Below, one piece after another: positions 52,162 to 61,188 of a stretch of 64,000 nucleotides of DNA. Under the pieces are notes generated by a model that had not been told where the DNA came from, made no database searches, and saw only the letters and a program-made list of their open reading frames with translations. Both the position numbers and the translations under genes were made by a program. Source of the DNA: Nocardia vinacea NBRC 16497 (GTDB lineage Bacteria; Actinomycetota; Actinomycetes; Mycobacteriales; Mycobacteriaceae). Numbering within the stretch: position 1 is the first letter of the stretch; each line of letters begins with the position of its first letter. The stretch covers positions 28,196-92,195 of the forward strand of contig NZ_BAGN01000428.1 in NCBI RefSeq assembly GCF_000308835.1, in the 5' to 3' direction.

Positions 52162-53820
52162 ATGGCTTACGTCATCACACAACGGTGCTGCAACGACGCC
52201 AGCTGCGTCACCGAATGTCCTGTCGACTGCATTCGCCCGCGTCCGGAAGACCCTGAATTCGCTACCGCGGAAATGCTGCACATCGATCCCGGCACCTGCA
52301 TCGATTGCGGTGCGTGCGTGGAAGCGTGCCCGGTGGATGCGATCTACGCCGACGACGACCTTCCGACTCGGCTTGCGCGGTATGCCGAGATAAATGCCGC
52401 GTATTTCGCGCAGAATCCGCTGGACACAACCGTCTCCTCCGCCGACCCGCCACAGCGGCTGCCCCGGGATCTCGAAACGCTTCGGGTGGCGATCGTCGGC
52501 ACCGGACCTGCCGCGTGCTACGCCGCGGAGAATCTGCTCAGCCGCGGCAACGTCGAGATCGAGATGTTCGATCGACTTCCGGCACCGTGGGGGCTTGCCC
52601 GCTACGGTGTGGCGCCCGACCACTTCGAGACCCGACGGGTCACCGACATGTTCGCCGCGGCCTTCAAACGCGATGCGGTGCGATTCCACCTGAATGTCGA
52701 AGTAGGCAGGGACATCTCGCACGCCGAGCTGTTGGCACACTGCCACGCGGTGATCTATGCGGTCGGAGCGTCCAGCGACCGCCAGCTGGGCGTGCCGGGC
52801 GAGGATCTGCCCGGGTGCTGGTCGGCCACCGAATTCGTCGCCTGGTACAACGGGCACCCCGACTCCGCCGACTACGAATTCGACTTCTCGGGAGAACGAG
52901 CGGTCATCGTCGGCAACGGCAACGTCGCTTTGGATGCGGCGCGGATTCTCACCACCGATCCCGACCAGCTCGCGGCCACCGACATCGCCGTTCATGCCAT
53001 CGAGGCGCTGCGCCGCAGCAACATTCGCGAGGTCGTTCTCCTCGGCCGACGCCCACTGGCGAACGCCTCGTTTTCGGGACCGGAATTTCTGGCCTTGAGC
53101 GACCTGCCCGATACCGCGATCGTCATCGATCCCACCGATATCGACGACGGCGTCCGTGCGGCGCTCGATGATCCGACCACCGATTCCGCGCTGCGTCTCA
53201 AACTCGACCTGGCCACCGACTACGCCAAGCGTGATCGAAGTGCGGACAAGCGCATCGTCTTCCGATTCCTCACCTCGCCCGCGGCATTATCCGGCCCTGA
53301 CCGGGTCAGGAGCATCGACTGCGTGCGCAACGAAATGCACCCGACCCCGGACGGTCTGGTCGCGAGGCCGACGGCGGAAGTCGAAACCATCGAGACCTCA
53401 CTGGTTTTGCGCGCCATCGGCTACCGCGGGAAGCCCATCCCTGATGTCCCGTTCGACGAGGCCGCCGGCGTCGTCCCCAATGATCACGGACGCGTAGTCG
53501 ATGCTGGTACGCCGACCCCGGGCACCTATGTGGCCGGGTGGATAAAACGCGGCCCGCGTGGCGTCATCGGCAGCAACCGCGGTGACGCCGAGCAGACGGT
53601 GAGCGCCCTGGTCGACGACTTCATGTCCGGACAACTGAGCGCGCCAGGGCAGGACCGAGAAGCGTTGGCGGCGTTGATTGATCAGCGTTGCCCCGACATC
53701 GTCGACCGCGACGGGTGGACCGCGATCGACCGCGCCGAGAAAGCCGCCGGCGCCGCGGCCGGACGGCCGCGGATGAAGTTCACCCGGGTAGCCGAGATGG
53801 TCGCGGCTGCGCGCAGCTGA
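52162..53820 (+). CDS. Ferredoxin / ferredoxin-NADP reductase fusion (FprB-like)
   Basis: This is a 552-residue two-domain protein. Residues 1-75 are a ferredoxin of the 7Fe/8Fe type, with Cys in CCNDASCVTECPVDC and in CIDCGACVEACPVDA. From about 105 it is an adrenodoxin-reductase-like flavoprotein: RVAIVGTGPAACYAAENLL for FAD, PWGLARYGVAPDHFETRRVT, and GNVALDAARIL for NADP. The layout equals FprB of Mycobacterium. It passes electrons from NADPH, probably to the divergent P450. It leads a plus-strand operon with the DapB-like and enoyl-CoA hydratase genes. Confidence 0.93.
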   Translation: MAYVITQRCCNDASCVTECPVDCIRPRPEDPEFATAEMLHIDPGTCIDCGACVEACPVDAIYADDDLPTRLARYAEINAAYFAQNPLDTTVSSADPPQRLPRDLETLRVAIVGTGPAACYAAENLLSRGNVEIEMFDRLPAPWGLARYGVAPDHFETRRVTDMFAAAFKRDAVRFHLNVEVGRDISHAELLAHCHAVIYAVGASSDRQLGVPGEDLPGCWSATEFVAWYNGHPDSADYEFDFSGERAVIVGNGNVALDAARILTTDPDQLAATDIAVHAIEALRRSNIREVVLLGRRPLANASFSGPEFLALSDLPDTAIVIDPTDIDDGVRAALDDPTTDSALRLKLDLATDYAKRDRSADKRIVFRFLTSPAALSGPDRVRSIDCVRNEMHPTPDGLVARPTAEVETIETSLVLRAIGYRGKPIPDVPFDEAAGVVPNDHGRVVDAGTPTPGTYVAGWIKRGPRGVIGSNRGDAEQTVSALVDDFMSGQLSAPGQDREALAALIDQRCPDIVDRDGWTAIDRAEKAAGAAAGRPRMKFTRVAEMVAAARS

Positions 53821-53863
53821 CCCGCCCCTCGGCGACAGCCGTGGGTTCACACGAGGAGAAAAC

Positions 53864-54934
53864 ATGCCCATCCGTGTCGTGCACATCGGCACCGGCAATG
53901 TCGGCCGACTCGCGCTGGCCGGCCTGCTCACCAACCCGCAGTTCGAACTGGTGGGAGTGTGCGTATCGGCAAAGGAGAAAATCGGCAAGGATGCCGGTGA
54001 GCTCGCAGGCCTGAACATCACCACCGGCATCGAGGCCACCGATAGCCTCGAAACCGTTCTCGCCCTTCAGCCCGAATGCGCGGTCTATTGCGCCATGGGC
54101 GACACCCGGCTGGTAGAAGCACTGGAGGACTGCCGCAGCATCCTCGCCGCTGGTGTCAACATCGTCGGTTCCGCTCCCGGACTGCTGCAATACCCCTGGC
54201 AGGTGCTGCCCGACAAGTACTTCGCCCCCATCGAAGAGGCCGCGCTCGCGGGCAAGACCAGTGTGTTCATCACCGGAATCGATCCCGGTTTCGCCAACGA
54301 CCTGATCCCCCTCGCCTTCGCCGGCACCTGCCAGCACATCGAACAGGTGCGCTGCTCGGAAATCGCCGACTACGCAACCTACGACGGCGCGACGGTCATG
54401 TTCGACGTTATGGGATTCGGCAAACCCCTCGACGAGGTCCCCATGCTCCTGCAGCCGGGCGTGCTGGGTATGGCCTGGGGTACGACGATCCGACAACTCG
54501 CAGCAGGTTTGGGAATCACTGTCGACGAAATCACCGATTCCTACGAACGCGAACCGGCGCCGAAGAGCTTCGACATCGCAGCCGGACATATCCCCGAGGG
54601 ATCGGTCGCCGCGATACGTTTCGAGATCCGCGGCCTGGTGAAAGGACGACCCGTCATCGTCGTCGAGCACACCACCCGGCTGCGGGGAGACCTGCGGCCC
54701 GACTGGCCGCAGCCGGCGCAGCCCGGCGGGTCCTACCGAGTCGAGATCGTCGGCGAACCCTCCTACACCGTCGACATCTGCCCCACCAGCCGCCACGGCG
54801 ACCACAATCACGCCGCGATCGTGGCAGCGGCCGGCCGGATCGTCAACGCAATCCCCGCCGTCGTTGCCGCCCCCGCCGGCATCCGCACCGCTCTCGACCT
54901 GCCGCTGATCACAGGAAGCGTTGTGTCCCAATGA
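53864..54934 (+). CDS. DapB-like NAD(P)-dependent dehydrogenase
   Basis: This 356-residue protein has an N-terminal Rossmann fold (VVHIGTGNVGRLALAGLLTN) of the dihydrodipicolinate-reductase type and a C-terminal domain like 2,4-diaminopentanoate dehydrogenase (TSVFITGIDPGFANDLIPL). Proteins of this group occur widely in mycobacterial and rhodococcal lipid and steroid catabolic clusters, where the true reaction is not known; an amine substrate is not implied. AGGAG lies before ATG 53864, and its stop overlaps the next start by ATGA. Confidence 0.82.
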   Translation: MPIRVVHIGTGNVGRLALAGLLTNPQFELVGVCVSAKEKIGKDAGELAGLNITTGIEATDSLETVLALQPECAVYCAMGDTRLVEALEDCRSILAAGVNIVGSAPGLLQYPWQVLPDKYFAPIEEAALAGKTSVFITGIDPGFANDLIPLAFAGTCQHIEQVRCSEIADYATYDGATVMFDVMGFGKPLDEVPMLLQPGVLGMAWGTTIRQLAAGLGITVDEITDSYEREPAPKSFDIAAGHIPEGSVAAIRFEIRGLVKGRPVIVVEHTTRLRGDLRPDWPQPAQPGGSYRVEIVGEPSYTVDICPTSRHGDHNHAAIVAAAGRIVNAIPAVVAAPAGIRTALDLPLITGSVVSQ

Positions 54935-55716
54935 CTCTGCAGACCCGCACAAGCCGACGCGTGCGCTGGCTGACCCTCGACCGGCCCGACTCGCTCAACG
55001 CCTTCAACGAAGCGCTCTACGACGCGCTCACCGAAGCACTCCACGATGCTGCCGACGACCCCTCCGTCGCCGTCGTCGTGCTCACCGGCAACGGCCGTGC
55101 ATTCAGCGCGGGAACCGATCTCAACGAAATGGCCGAACGCGTCGCCAACCCGGACTTCGTCGCGGGAAAACACGGATTCCTCGGTCTCATCGACGCTTTG
55201 ACCGCCTTCCCCAAACCGCTCATCTGCGCGGTCAACGGGCTCGGACTCGGTATCGGTGCCACAATTCTCGGCTTCGCCGACCTGTCGTTCATCGCCTCCA
55301 CCGCCTGTCTCAAGTGCCCGTTCACCAGCCTGGGAGTCGCCCCCGAAGCCGGATCGTCCTACTTGTTCCCGCAATTGCTCGGACGTCAGAACGCGGCATG
55401 GATACTGCTGTCCTCGCAATGGATAACCGCCACACAAGCACACCACATGGGGCTGGCGTGGCAGGTCTGCGAACCCGACGACCTCCTCGAAACCACCCGA
55501 AATCACGCCGAAATCCTTGCCGCGCAACCCATATCGAGCCTCATCGCAGTCAAACGCTGCATGACCGCACCCTTGCGCCAAGAGATCGCCGCCGCACGCG
55601 AACGCGAAAACAACAGCTTTGTCGAACTAATGGGCGGGCCCGCCAACAATGAGGCACTCGCAGCATTCGCCGAAGGCAGAGAACCCGACTTCACGACACT
55701 ACCCAGCGGCTGGTAG
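54931..55716 (+). CDS. Enoyl-CoA hydratase/isomerase family protein
   Basis: This 261-residue crotonase-fold protein starts at ATG 54931, overlapping the previous stop. LTLDRPDSLNAFNEALYDAL, AFSAGTDLNEMAE for the first oxyanion-hole strand, and AVNGLGLGIGATILGFADLS for the second are clear. SLGVAPEAGSSYLFPQLLG holds one acidic active-site residue. The pattern suits an enoyl-CoA isomerase or hydratase acting on a CoA ester in side-chain or ring breakdown. A hairpin at 55721-55737 ends the operon. Confidence 0.88.
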   Translation: MTLQTRTSRRVRWLTLDRPDSLNAFNEALYDALTEALHDAADDPSVAVVVLTGNGRAFSAGTDLNEMAERVANPDFVAGKHGFLGLIDALTAFPKPLICAVNGLGLGIGATILGFADLSFIASTACLKCPFTSLGVAPEAGSSYLFPQLLGRQNAAWILLSSQWITATQAHHMGLAWQVCEPDDLLETTRNHAEILAAQPISSLIAVKRCMTAPLRQEIAAARERENNSFVELMGGPANNEALAAFAEGREPDFTTLPSGW

Positions 55717-55720
55717 AGCC

Positions 55721-55737
55721 CGCCGCGCATCGCGGCG
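55721..55737. terminator. 7-bp GC hairpin between convergent genes
   Basis: CGCCGCG-CAT-CGCGGCG lies five bases past the enoyl-CoA hydratase stop and eight bases from the stop of the convergent GMC gene, so it may terminate both. Confidence 0.5.
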
Positions 55738-55744
55738 CTGGACC

Positions 55745-57388
55745 CTAAGGAGCGGTGATGAATTCAGCGCACTTCTCGCCGATCATGTACGACGGCGCGT
55801 TGGTATTTCCGCCCGTGATGCTGGGCATGATCGAGGCATCGGCGACACGTAGCCCCTCGATCCCACGCACCCGCAATTGCGGGTCCACCACCGCGCGCTC
55901 GTCAACCCCCATCCGGCACGTGCCGACCGGGTGATAGACCGAGTGCACCCGGTTGGGCAACTCCCGCCGCAATGCCGTCTCGTCTTGGTAGGCCGGGCCG
56001 GGCGTGAACTCCTCGATGAGATCATCGGCAATCGCCTTGTGTGCCATCGCCTCTCGAATCATCCGCAATCCCTCGATAAGGAACTCCGTATCGGCAGGGT
56101 CTGTCAGATAGCCCGGATCGATGAGCGGGGAATCGAGCGGATCGGCCGACGCCAACCTCAATTCGCCCCGGCTCTTCGGGTATATCAGGGTGGGAAAGAT
56201 CGTCAGCGACGCTCGCCGGTCCACCGTGTGAAGTTTGTCCTCGTCCTGATTCGGCACCGGATACGCCCACGGCAGCGTGTGTATTTGCAGGTCCGGGATG
56301 TCCTGAGCGAAGGAGGTTTTCACGAATCCGACCATCTCGAACATGGTGCGGCCGAACCAGGAACTGCCCGGGTGGTAGAACTCACGCAGGATCGCCGGCG
56401 CGAAATGAGTCAGGGTGCTGCGGTGCACGGCCTTCTTGGACACGAACGTCATCGGCACGAACAGGTGATCGTGCAGATTCTGCCCGACCGGCAGGTCCGC
56501 GTGCACCTCGATGCCGAGCTCACGCAGATGCCTCTCCGGGCCGATACCCGACAGCATCAGAATCTGCGGTGAACCGATGACGCCGCCGGACACGACAACT
56601 TCCTTGCCGGCCCGAATCTGGTAACGGCCCTTGTTGTCAATCACCTCGACGCCGGTTGCCCGGCCGTTGGCGATGACGATCCGGGCCACATGGGCGCCGG
56701 TCACGACCGTCAGATTCGGGTTCGGCCGGTCGGTGATATAGCCGCGGGCGGAGCTGTAGCGCAGGCCGTGGCGCACACTCTGCTGGAAAGTGCTGATGCC
56801 TTCCTGCGATTCGCCGTTGTAGTCCGCGATCTCAGAGACTCCGAAGGTAGCGGTGGCCGCTTCTACGAATTGTCGAGCGATCGGAGTCAGATTCTGCTGC
56901 CGCGTCACCTCGATGGGACCATCGGCGCCGCGAAGCTCGCTGGCCCCTTCTTCCCAATTCTCCAGACGCTTATACGCAGACAGCACCTCCGCATAGCTCC
57001 AGCCTGCGCAGCCCTCGGCGGCCCAGGAGTCGAAGTTGGCCTTATTGCCCCGCACGAACAGCATTCCGTTGACCGAGCTGGATCCACCGAGGACCTTGCC
57101 ACGGGTCATCGGGATCTTCCTGCCGTTCGCGTATTTCTGCAGGGTCGAATACTGCTTCCAGGTCACCCGCTTTTTCAACTGCGGAACCGTATGAACCATC
57201 GCAACGGATCCCGGCATGCTGACCAACCGCGTGTTGTCCCTGCGCCCAGCCTCCAGCAGGATCACACTGGCGCCACCCTCAGCCAGCCGGCCGGCAACGA
57301 TCGCCCCCGCGCTACCGGCGCCCACAACGACATAGTCAGCATCGGTCGCAGCCCCACGCCGGGACCGCTTGAACGACGATTCGCTCAT
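55745..57388 (-). CDS. GMC-family oxidoreductase
   Basis: This is a 547-residue FAD enzyme of the glucose-methanol-choline family. The N-terminal ADYVVVGAGSAGAIVAGRLA binds ADP, GGSSSVNGMLFVRG is the first GMC signature, and GSPQILMLSGIGP is the second. The C-terminal VHSVYHPVGTCRMG holds the catalytic His. Members oxidise alcohols to aldehydes or ketones using O2 or another acceptor. It is the last gene of the minus-strand operon starting beyond 64 kb. The substrate is probably a hydroxylated intermediate; choline is not implied. Confidence 0.9.
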   Translation of the reverse strand: MSESSFKRSRRGAATDADYVVVGAGSAGAIVAGRLAEGGASVILLEAGRRDNTRLVSMPGSVAMVHTVPQLKKRVTWKQYSTLQKYANGRKIPMTRGKVLGGSSSVNGMLFVRGNKANFDSWAAEGCAGWSYAEVLSAYKRLENWEEGASELRGADGPIEVTRQQNLTPIARQFVEAATATFGVSEIADYNGESQEGISTFQQSVRHGLRYSSARGYITDRPNPNLTVVTGAHVARIVIANGRATGVEVIDNKGRYQIRAGKEVVVSGGVIGSPQILMLSGIGPERHLRELGIEVHADLPVGQNLHDHLFVPMTFVSKKAVHRSTLTHFAPAILREFYHPGSSWFGRTMFEMVGFVKTSFAQDIPDLQIHTLPWAYPVPNQDEDKLHTVDRRASLTIFPTLIYPKSRGELRLASADPLDSPLIDPGYLTDPADTEFLIEGLRMIREAMAHKAIADDLIEEFTPGPAYQDETALRRELPNRVHSVYHPVGTCRMGVDERAVVDPQLRVRGIEGLRVADASIMPSITGGNTNAPSYMIGEKCAEFITAP

Positions 57389-57449
57389 AATTGATTACCT
57401 CGTCCTCGAAGTGCCTTCTCGATGCACGTAGCCGATACCTCGTACCGCA

Positions 57450-58328
57450 TCAACGCCGGCCGATCATGTGGTTCAGATCCTCCACCGACCACGGCTGCTC
57501 GTGCGCATGGTCGCGGTAACCCAGCGGCGTCGTCACCGGGCGTTCGAACCTGCCGACGAATCCGCCTGCGGCAATGAAGATCTCACCGGTCACGGCACGA
57601 GCGACATCGCAGGCCAGATAGAGGTAGAGCGCAGCGGCGTATTCCGGTGGCGGTGCGTCCAGCGATCCGCGCATGCTCAACTCATCGAGCAGACCCCGCC
57701 GATGCAACTGACGAATATGCGCTTCGTAATCGGGGCCGGAGGACAGCTGAGTCTTCGCCCCTGGGCAGATGGCATTCACTCGAACACCGGAGTCCTTCAG
57801 TTCCGCGGCCATCGCCATGGTCAGGCTCGCGACCGCGCCCTTGCCGGCGGGATAGCCGGTACCCCCGTAATCACCGAGGTAGGCGAACGATCCGGTATTG
57901 ATGATCGAACCGGCACCCCGCGCCGCCATCAGTGGCACCGCCGCGCGGCAGGTGTTGAAGACCGTCGTCAGGTGCGAATCGAGAAGCTCGCGCCACTCCG
58001 CGGTGGTCACGGTCAGTATGGAAGATCCGAACGATTCGGCGATTCCCGCGCAGTTCACCAGGATATCGATTCCACCGTAGGCTGACTCGCAGGTCGAGAC
58101 CAGCCGTTCGGCGACGACCTCGTCCGCTGCGGAACCCGCTATGCCCAGCACCCTTCCACCGCTGCGGGCAATGGTTTCGGTCGCTCGGCCCACCGCCGTT
58201 TCACTGCGCGAATTGACCACGACGCCCGCGCCGTGGGCAGCCAGTTCACTCGCGACGGCCAGGCCGATGCCGCTGCCGCTGCCCACGACAACGGCCCCAC
58301 GGCCGGCAAGTAGCTGGTCTTCGGACAT
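57450..58328 (-). CDS. SDR-family oxidoreductase
   Basis: This is a 292-residue short-chain dehydrogenase. GSGSGIGLAVASELA binds the cofactor, NCAGIAES replaces NNAG, and the catalytic Tyr-Lys pair is in GTGYPAGKGAVA rather than the more usual YxASK. The C-terminal 40 residues, with PLGYRDHAHEQPW, are an extension also seen in actinobacterial SDRs of steroid clusters. AGGAG precedes ATG 58328. It lies 64 bases downstream of the F420-enzyme gene. Confidence 0.87.
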   Translation of the reverse strand: MSEDQLLAGRGAVVVGSGSGIGLAVASELAAHGAGVVVNSRSETAVGRATETIARSGGRVLGIAGSAADEVVAERLVSTCESAYGGIDILVNCAGIAESFGSSILTVTTAEWRELLDSHLTTVFNTCRAAVPLMAARGAGSIINTGSFAYLGDYGGTGYPAGKGAVASLTMAMAAELKDSGVRVNAICPGAKTQLSSGPDYEAHIRQLHRRGLLDELSMRGSLDAPPPEYAAALYLYLACDVARAVTGEIFIAAGGFVGRFERPVTTPLGYRDHAHEQPWSVEDLNHMIGRR

Positions 58329-58392
58329 CTCCGCTCCTCACTGCCGCGTGTTCCACACAGGCGACATGGACTTGTCAGTACGTCACAGGCGG

Positions 58393-59247
58393 CTATGGCA
58401 GATCCAAGGCGGTCAGCTTCGCGCTCAGGCGATCGAGATAGTGCAGGACTTCTTCGGTGGATCGATCCGGGAGCCCGTAGAGCACATCGGTGACCCCCTC
58501 GGCGGACCAGCGCGCGAGCTTGTCCGGATCCGGTTTGAAGTCCAGCGCGACGACCCGGGGGCGTCCCGATCGGCCGGCATCGGCCCAGATCTTGTGCAAC
58601 AGTTCGAGTCTGGCGGAGATGTCGGTCTCGGTCGGGGTGGTGATCCAGCCATCACCGCTGCGTGCGATCCACTGGAAGGTCTTCTCGGTGCCGGCGGCCC
58701 CGATGAGCACCGGGATGTGGGATTGCAGCGGCTTGGGCCAGGCCCAGCTGGCACCGAAGCTCACGTACTGGCCGTCGTAGCTCGCTTCCTCCCGGGTCCA
58801 CAGCTCCCGCATGGCCTCGACGTACTCGCGCAATACGGTGCGCCGCTTGTTCGGCGGTACCCCATGATCGGTGAGTTCGTCCGTGTTCCAGCCGAATCCG
58901 GCCCCGAGGGTGACGCGGCCGCCGGAAAGGTGATCGAGCGTCGCGATGGTTTTGGCCAGCGTGATCGGGTCGTGCTCAACCGGCAGGGCTACGGCGGTGG
59001 ACAGTTCGATCCGTTCGGTCACCGCTGCCGCCATGGCCAGCGACACCCAGGGGTCCAGGGTGCGGGTGTAGCGGTCGTCGGGCAAGGAGGCATCGCCGGT
59101 CGAGGGATGTGCGGCTTCGCGTTTGACCGGGATGTGGGTGTGTTCCGGTACGAACAGCGACCGGAAGCCGCGCTCTTCGGCGGCCTTGGCAGCGTCCGCG
59201 GGTGTGATGCCGCGGTCGCTGGTGAACATTACTATTCCGAATCGCAT
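58393..59247 (-). CDS. LLM-class F420-dependent oxidoreductase
   Basis: This 284-residue luciferase-like (beta/alpha)8 protein starts at ATG 59247 after AGAGG; the frame extends upstream in error. RSLFVPEHTHIPVKR, TAVALPVEHDPITLAKTIAT and SGGRVTLGAGFGWNTDEL are typical of the TIGR03619-type F420 subgroup found in Mycobacteriales. It may reduce an unsaturated bond or oxidise an alcohol with F420. No F420 biosynthesis gene is in view. Confidence 0.87.
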   Translation of the reverse strand: MRFGIVMFTSDRGITPADAAKAAEERGFRSLFVPEHTHIPVKREAAHPSTGDASLPDDRYTRTLDPWVSLAMAAAVTERIELSTAVALPVEHDPITLAKTIATLDHLSGGRVTLGAGFGWNTDELTDHGVPPNKRRTVLREYVEAMRELWTREEASYDGQYVSFGASWAWPKPLQSHIPVLIGAAGTEKTFQWIARSGDGWITTPTETDISARLELLHKIWADAGRSGRPRVVALDFKPDPDKLARWSAEGVTDVLYGLPDRSTEEVLHYLDRLSAKLTALDLP

Positions 59248-59278
59248 ACGGGCGCTACCTCTTTCGTGTTCATTTTGG

Positions 59279-60748
59279 TCATCGGCGAGCGGCCGCCCGG
59301 CCGGCGCGACGCCCATAGAAGCTGCCGTCACCCAGTGAGGCGCCGCTGGCGTAGCCGCCGGTGCAGATGCCCGCCGTACAGCGGCCCGCCGCGTAGAGGC
59401 CCGGAATCGGTTCACCCGATTCGTCCAGGACCCGCGCGTCGAGATCGGTCTGCAGTCCACCGAGCGGGAATCCCGCGGTGAACCCGCGCATGTCGAACGC
59501 TGCCACCGGGGACCCGATCGGCTTCAGCCATTCCGGCTTCTTGCCCAGCAGCGGATCGGTGCCCTTGGCGGCGTGTTCGTTGTAGTACGAGACCGTTTCC
59601 TGCAGAGCGTTTTCGGAAAGCCCAATCTCGGCTTCTAGTTCGGCGACCGATTCCGCGACCCAGGTTGGCTGCTGCCGGAAGAACGGCGTCGAGGTCACCG
59701 TTTTCAGCGCCGCTTCATGCCCCTCGTCGTCGATGATCAGAAAGGCCTGATTGTCCTGCTCGATCAGGGTGGCCTGCCCGATCCGGCCCGGATAGGTGTC
59801 CTCGGCGATATAGCGCTGTCCGCGGCCGTTGACGACGATGCCGCGGGCGAGCATCTGCGGATCGCCGAAGAAGGCGACCTCGGTGGCGTCCATGGCCTGC
59901 ACCTGCCCGCCCACCACCTGTGCCACCCGGATGCCGATGCCGTCGTGCTCCTCGATCGCGGCGGCCGGGCGTCCGATCAGGCGCGGGGCATACGCGGCGA
60001 CCATCTCCTCGTTGTAGGCGAAACTTCCCGTGGCAAGCACGACACCGCGGTCCGCGGCGACCGTGAGGTCTTGACCGTAGCGGCGGGCGACCACGCCGAC
60101 CACCCGCCGGTCGTCGTCGACGATCAGCCGCTGGATTCGGGTGTCGTATTCCACTCGGACGCCGAGCTTTTCAGCGGTCTCGACCAGCGGCTTCATCAGC
60201 ATGTAGCCGCCGCCCTTCTCCCCGGTACGCTTGTTCTGCATCTGCGGAACGTGACCGCGGGGCGCGGGCGTCGCGACCGTGTTGAACGGTGCGGCGTTCT
60301 CTCCGCCGGAGTACATGAGGCCCTCGTCGTGAGGTGGTTCCCAGCCGGGCTCGCCCCAGAACTCCTCCTTGAACCTGACCCCGCAGTCGACGAGCCAGTG
60401 GTAGTGATCGACACTGCCCCGGCAGTAGTCGGCGATCTTGGCCGGATCGGCGTTGGGACCGACGGCGGCCAGCAGGAATCGCTCCATGTTCTCCGCGCTG
60501 TCGTCGAATCCGAGCGCCCGCTGCAGCGGCGTGCCGCCTCCCAGGTACACGAAGCCACCGGCAAGGGCCGCGGCCCCGCCCCAGCCTCCGGTGCGTTCCA
60601 GAATCAGGACGTCGGCGCCGCATCGAGCGGCTTCGATCGCCGCGCAGACTCCGGCGATGCCGTAACCGGCGATGACGACATCCGCGCGGGCGCTCCACTC
60701 GGAGACATCCGATACCCGTTGTGGCTGTGGGTCATTCGCGTCAAACAT
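59279..60748 (-). CDS. FAD-binding 3-ketosteroid dehydrogenase-like protein
   Basis: This is a 489-residue FAD_binding_2 flavoprotein related to 3-ketosteroid delta-1-dehydrogenases and fumarate reductases. DVVIAGYGIAGVCAAIEAAR and GGWGGAAALAGGFVYLGGG lie at the N-terminus, GVVLATGSFAYNEEMVA in the middle, and RCTAGICTGGYASGASLGDG at the end. The KstD Tyr residues are not obvious in these places, so it may dehydrogenate a different ring or ketone. ATG 60748 is used because upstream codons have no family likeness. It lies 53 bases after the CMD gene. Confidence 0.85.
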   Translation of the reverse strand: MFDANDPQPQRVSDVSEWSARADVVIAGYGIAGVCAAIEAARCGADVLILERTGGWGGAAALAGGFVYLGGGTPLQRALGFDDSAENMERFLLAAVGPNADPAKIADYCRGSVDHYHWLVDCGVRFKEEFWGEPGWEPPHDEGLMYSGGENAAPFNTVATPAPRGHVPQMQNKRTGEKGGGYMLMKPLVETAEKLGVRVEYDTRIQRLIVDDDRRVVGVVARRYGQDLTVAADRGVVLATGSFAYNEEMVAAYAPRLIGRPAAAIEEHDGIGIRVAQVVGGQVQAMDATEVAFFGDPQMLARGIVVNGRGQRYIAEDTYPGRIGQATLIEQDNQAFLIIDDEGHEAALKTVTSTPFFRQQPTWVAESVAELEAEIGLSENALQETVSYYNEHAAKGTDPLLGKKPEWLKPIGSPVAAFDMRGFTAGFPLGGLQTDLDARVLDESGEPIPGLYAAGRCTAGICTGGYASGASLGDGSFYGRRAGRAAARR

Positions 60749-60801
60749 GGTCGGCTGCGCCCCTCTCGCTTCGGGTTCAATATGATTCACGCCCGGCTCA
60801 C

Positions 60802-61188
60802 TCACGATTGCTTGCGGCGTTCCTGCGCCAGCACCGCACCGACCGCGTTGTCGAGCTTGGTGCCCGGCGCCCATCCGATGTAGTGACACAGGAACAGCGC
60901 GACCTCACGCAATTGCTCCTCGGCGAGTTCACCATTGCGTAGCGCCGCGCCGAGCTGGATCTCGGCGACGTCGAACAGTCCTTGCGCACTGAGCGCTCCG
61001 AGCAGTAGCAGCCGCCGGTCCCGCACCGTCAGCGCGGGACGAGACCAGATTTCGGCGAACAGATGATCCGCGGTGACACCGAATAGGTCGCCGGGGCCGT
61101 CAGCGAAGTCCCAGCCGTACACTTCACCCATCTTGGCCAGTCCACGCTGCCGGATACTATTGTCGTCGTTGGCATTTTCACTAGTCAT
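60802..61188 (-). CDS. Carboxymuconolactone decarboxylase-family protein
   Basis: This is a 128-residue all-helical CMD protein. RLLLLGALSAQGLFDVAEIQ and EQLREVALFLCHYIGWAPG follow the gamma-carboxymuconolactone decarboxylase pattern, with His in CHYIGWAP. It lacks the CxxC of AhpD, so it is not a peroxidase partner. Its start overlaps the upstream stop by ATGA. Single-domain CMD proteins occur in ring-cleavage and steroid clusters, but the reaction here is unknown. Confidence 0.87.
   Translation of the reverse strand: MTSENANDDNSIRQRGLAKMGEVYGWDFADGPGDLFGVTADHLFAEIWSRPALTVRDRRLLLLGALSAQGLFDVAEIQLGAALRNGELAEEQLREVALFLCHYIGWAPGTKLDNAVGAVLAQERRKQS

Noticed and set aside
54076..54930. N-terminal extension of the enoyl-CoA hydratase frame
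   Set aside because: It is Arg-rich sequence overlapping the DapB-like gene; ATG 54931 gives the normal family start and an ATGA overlap.
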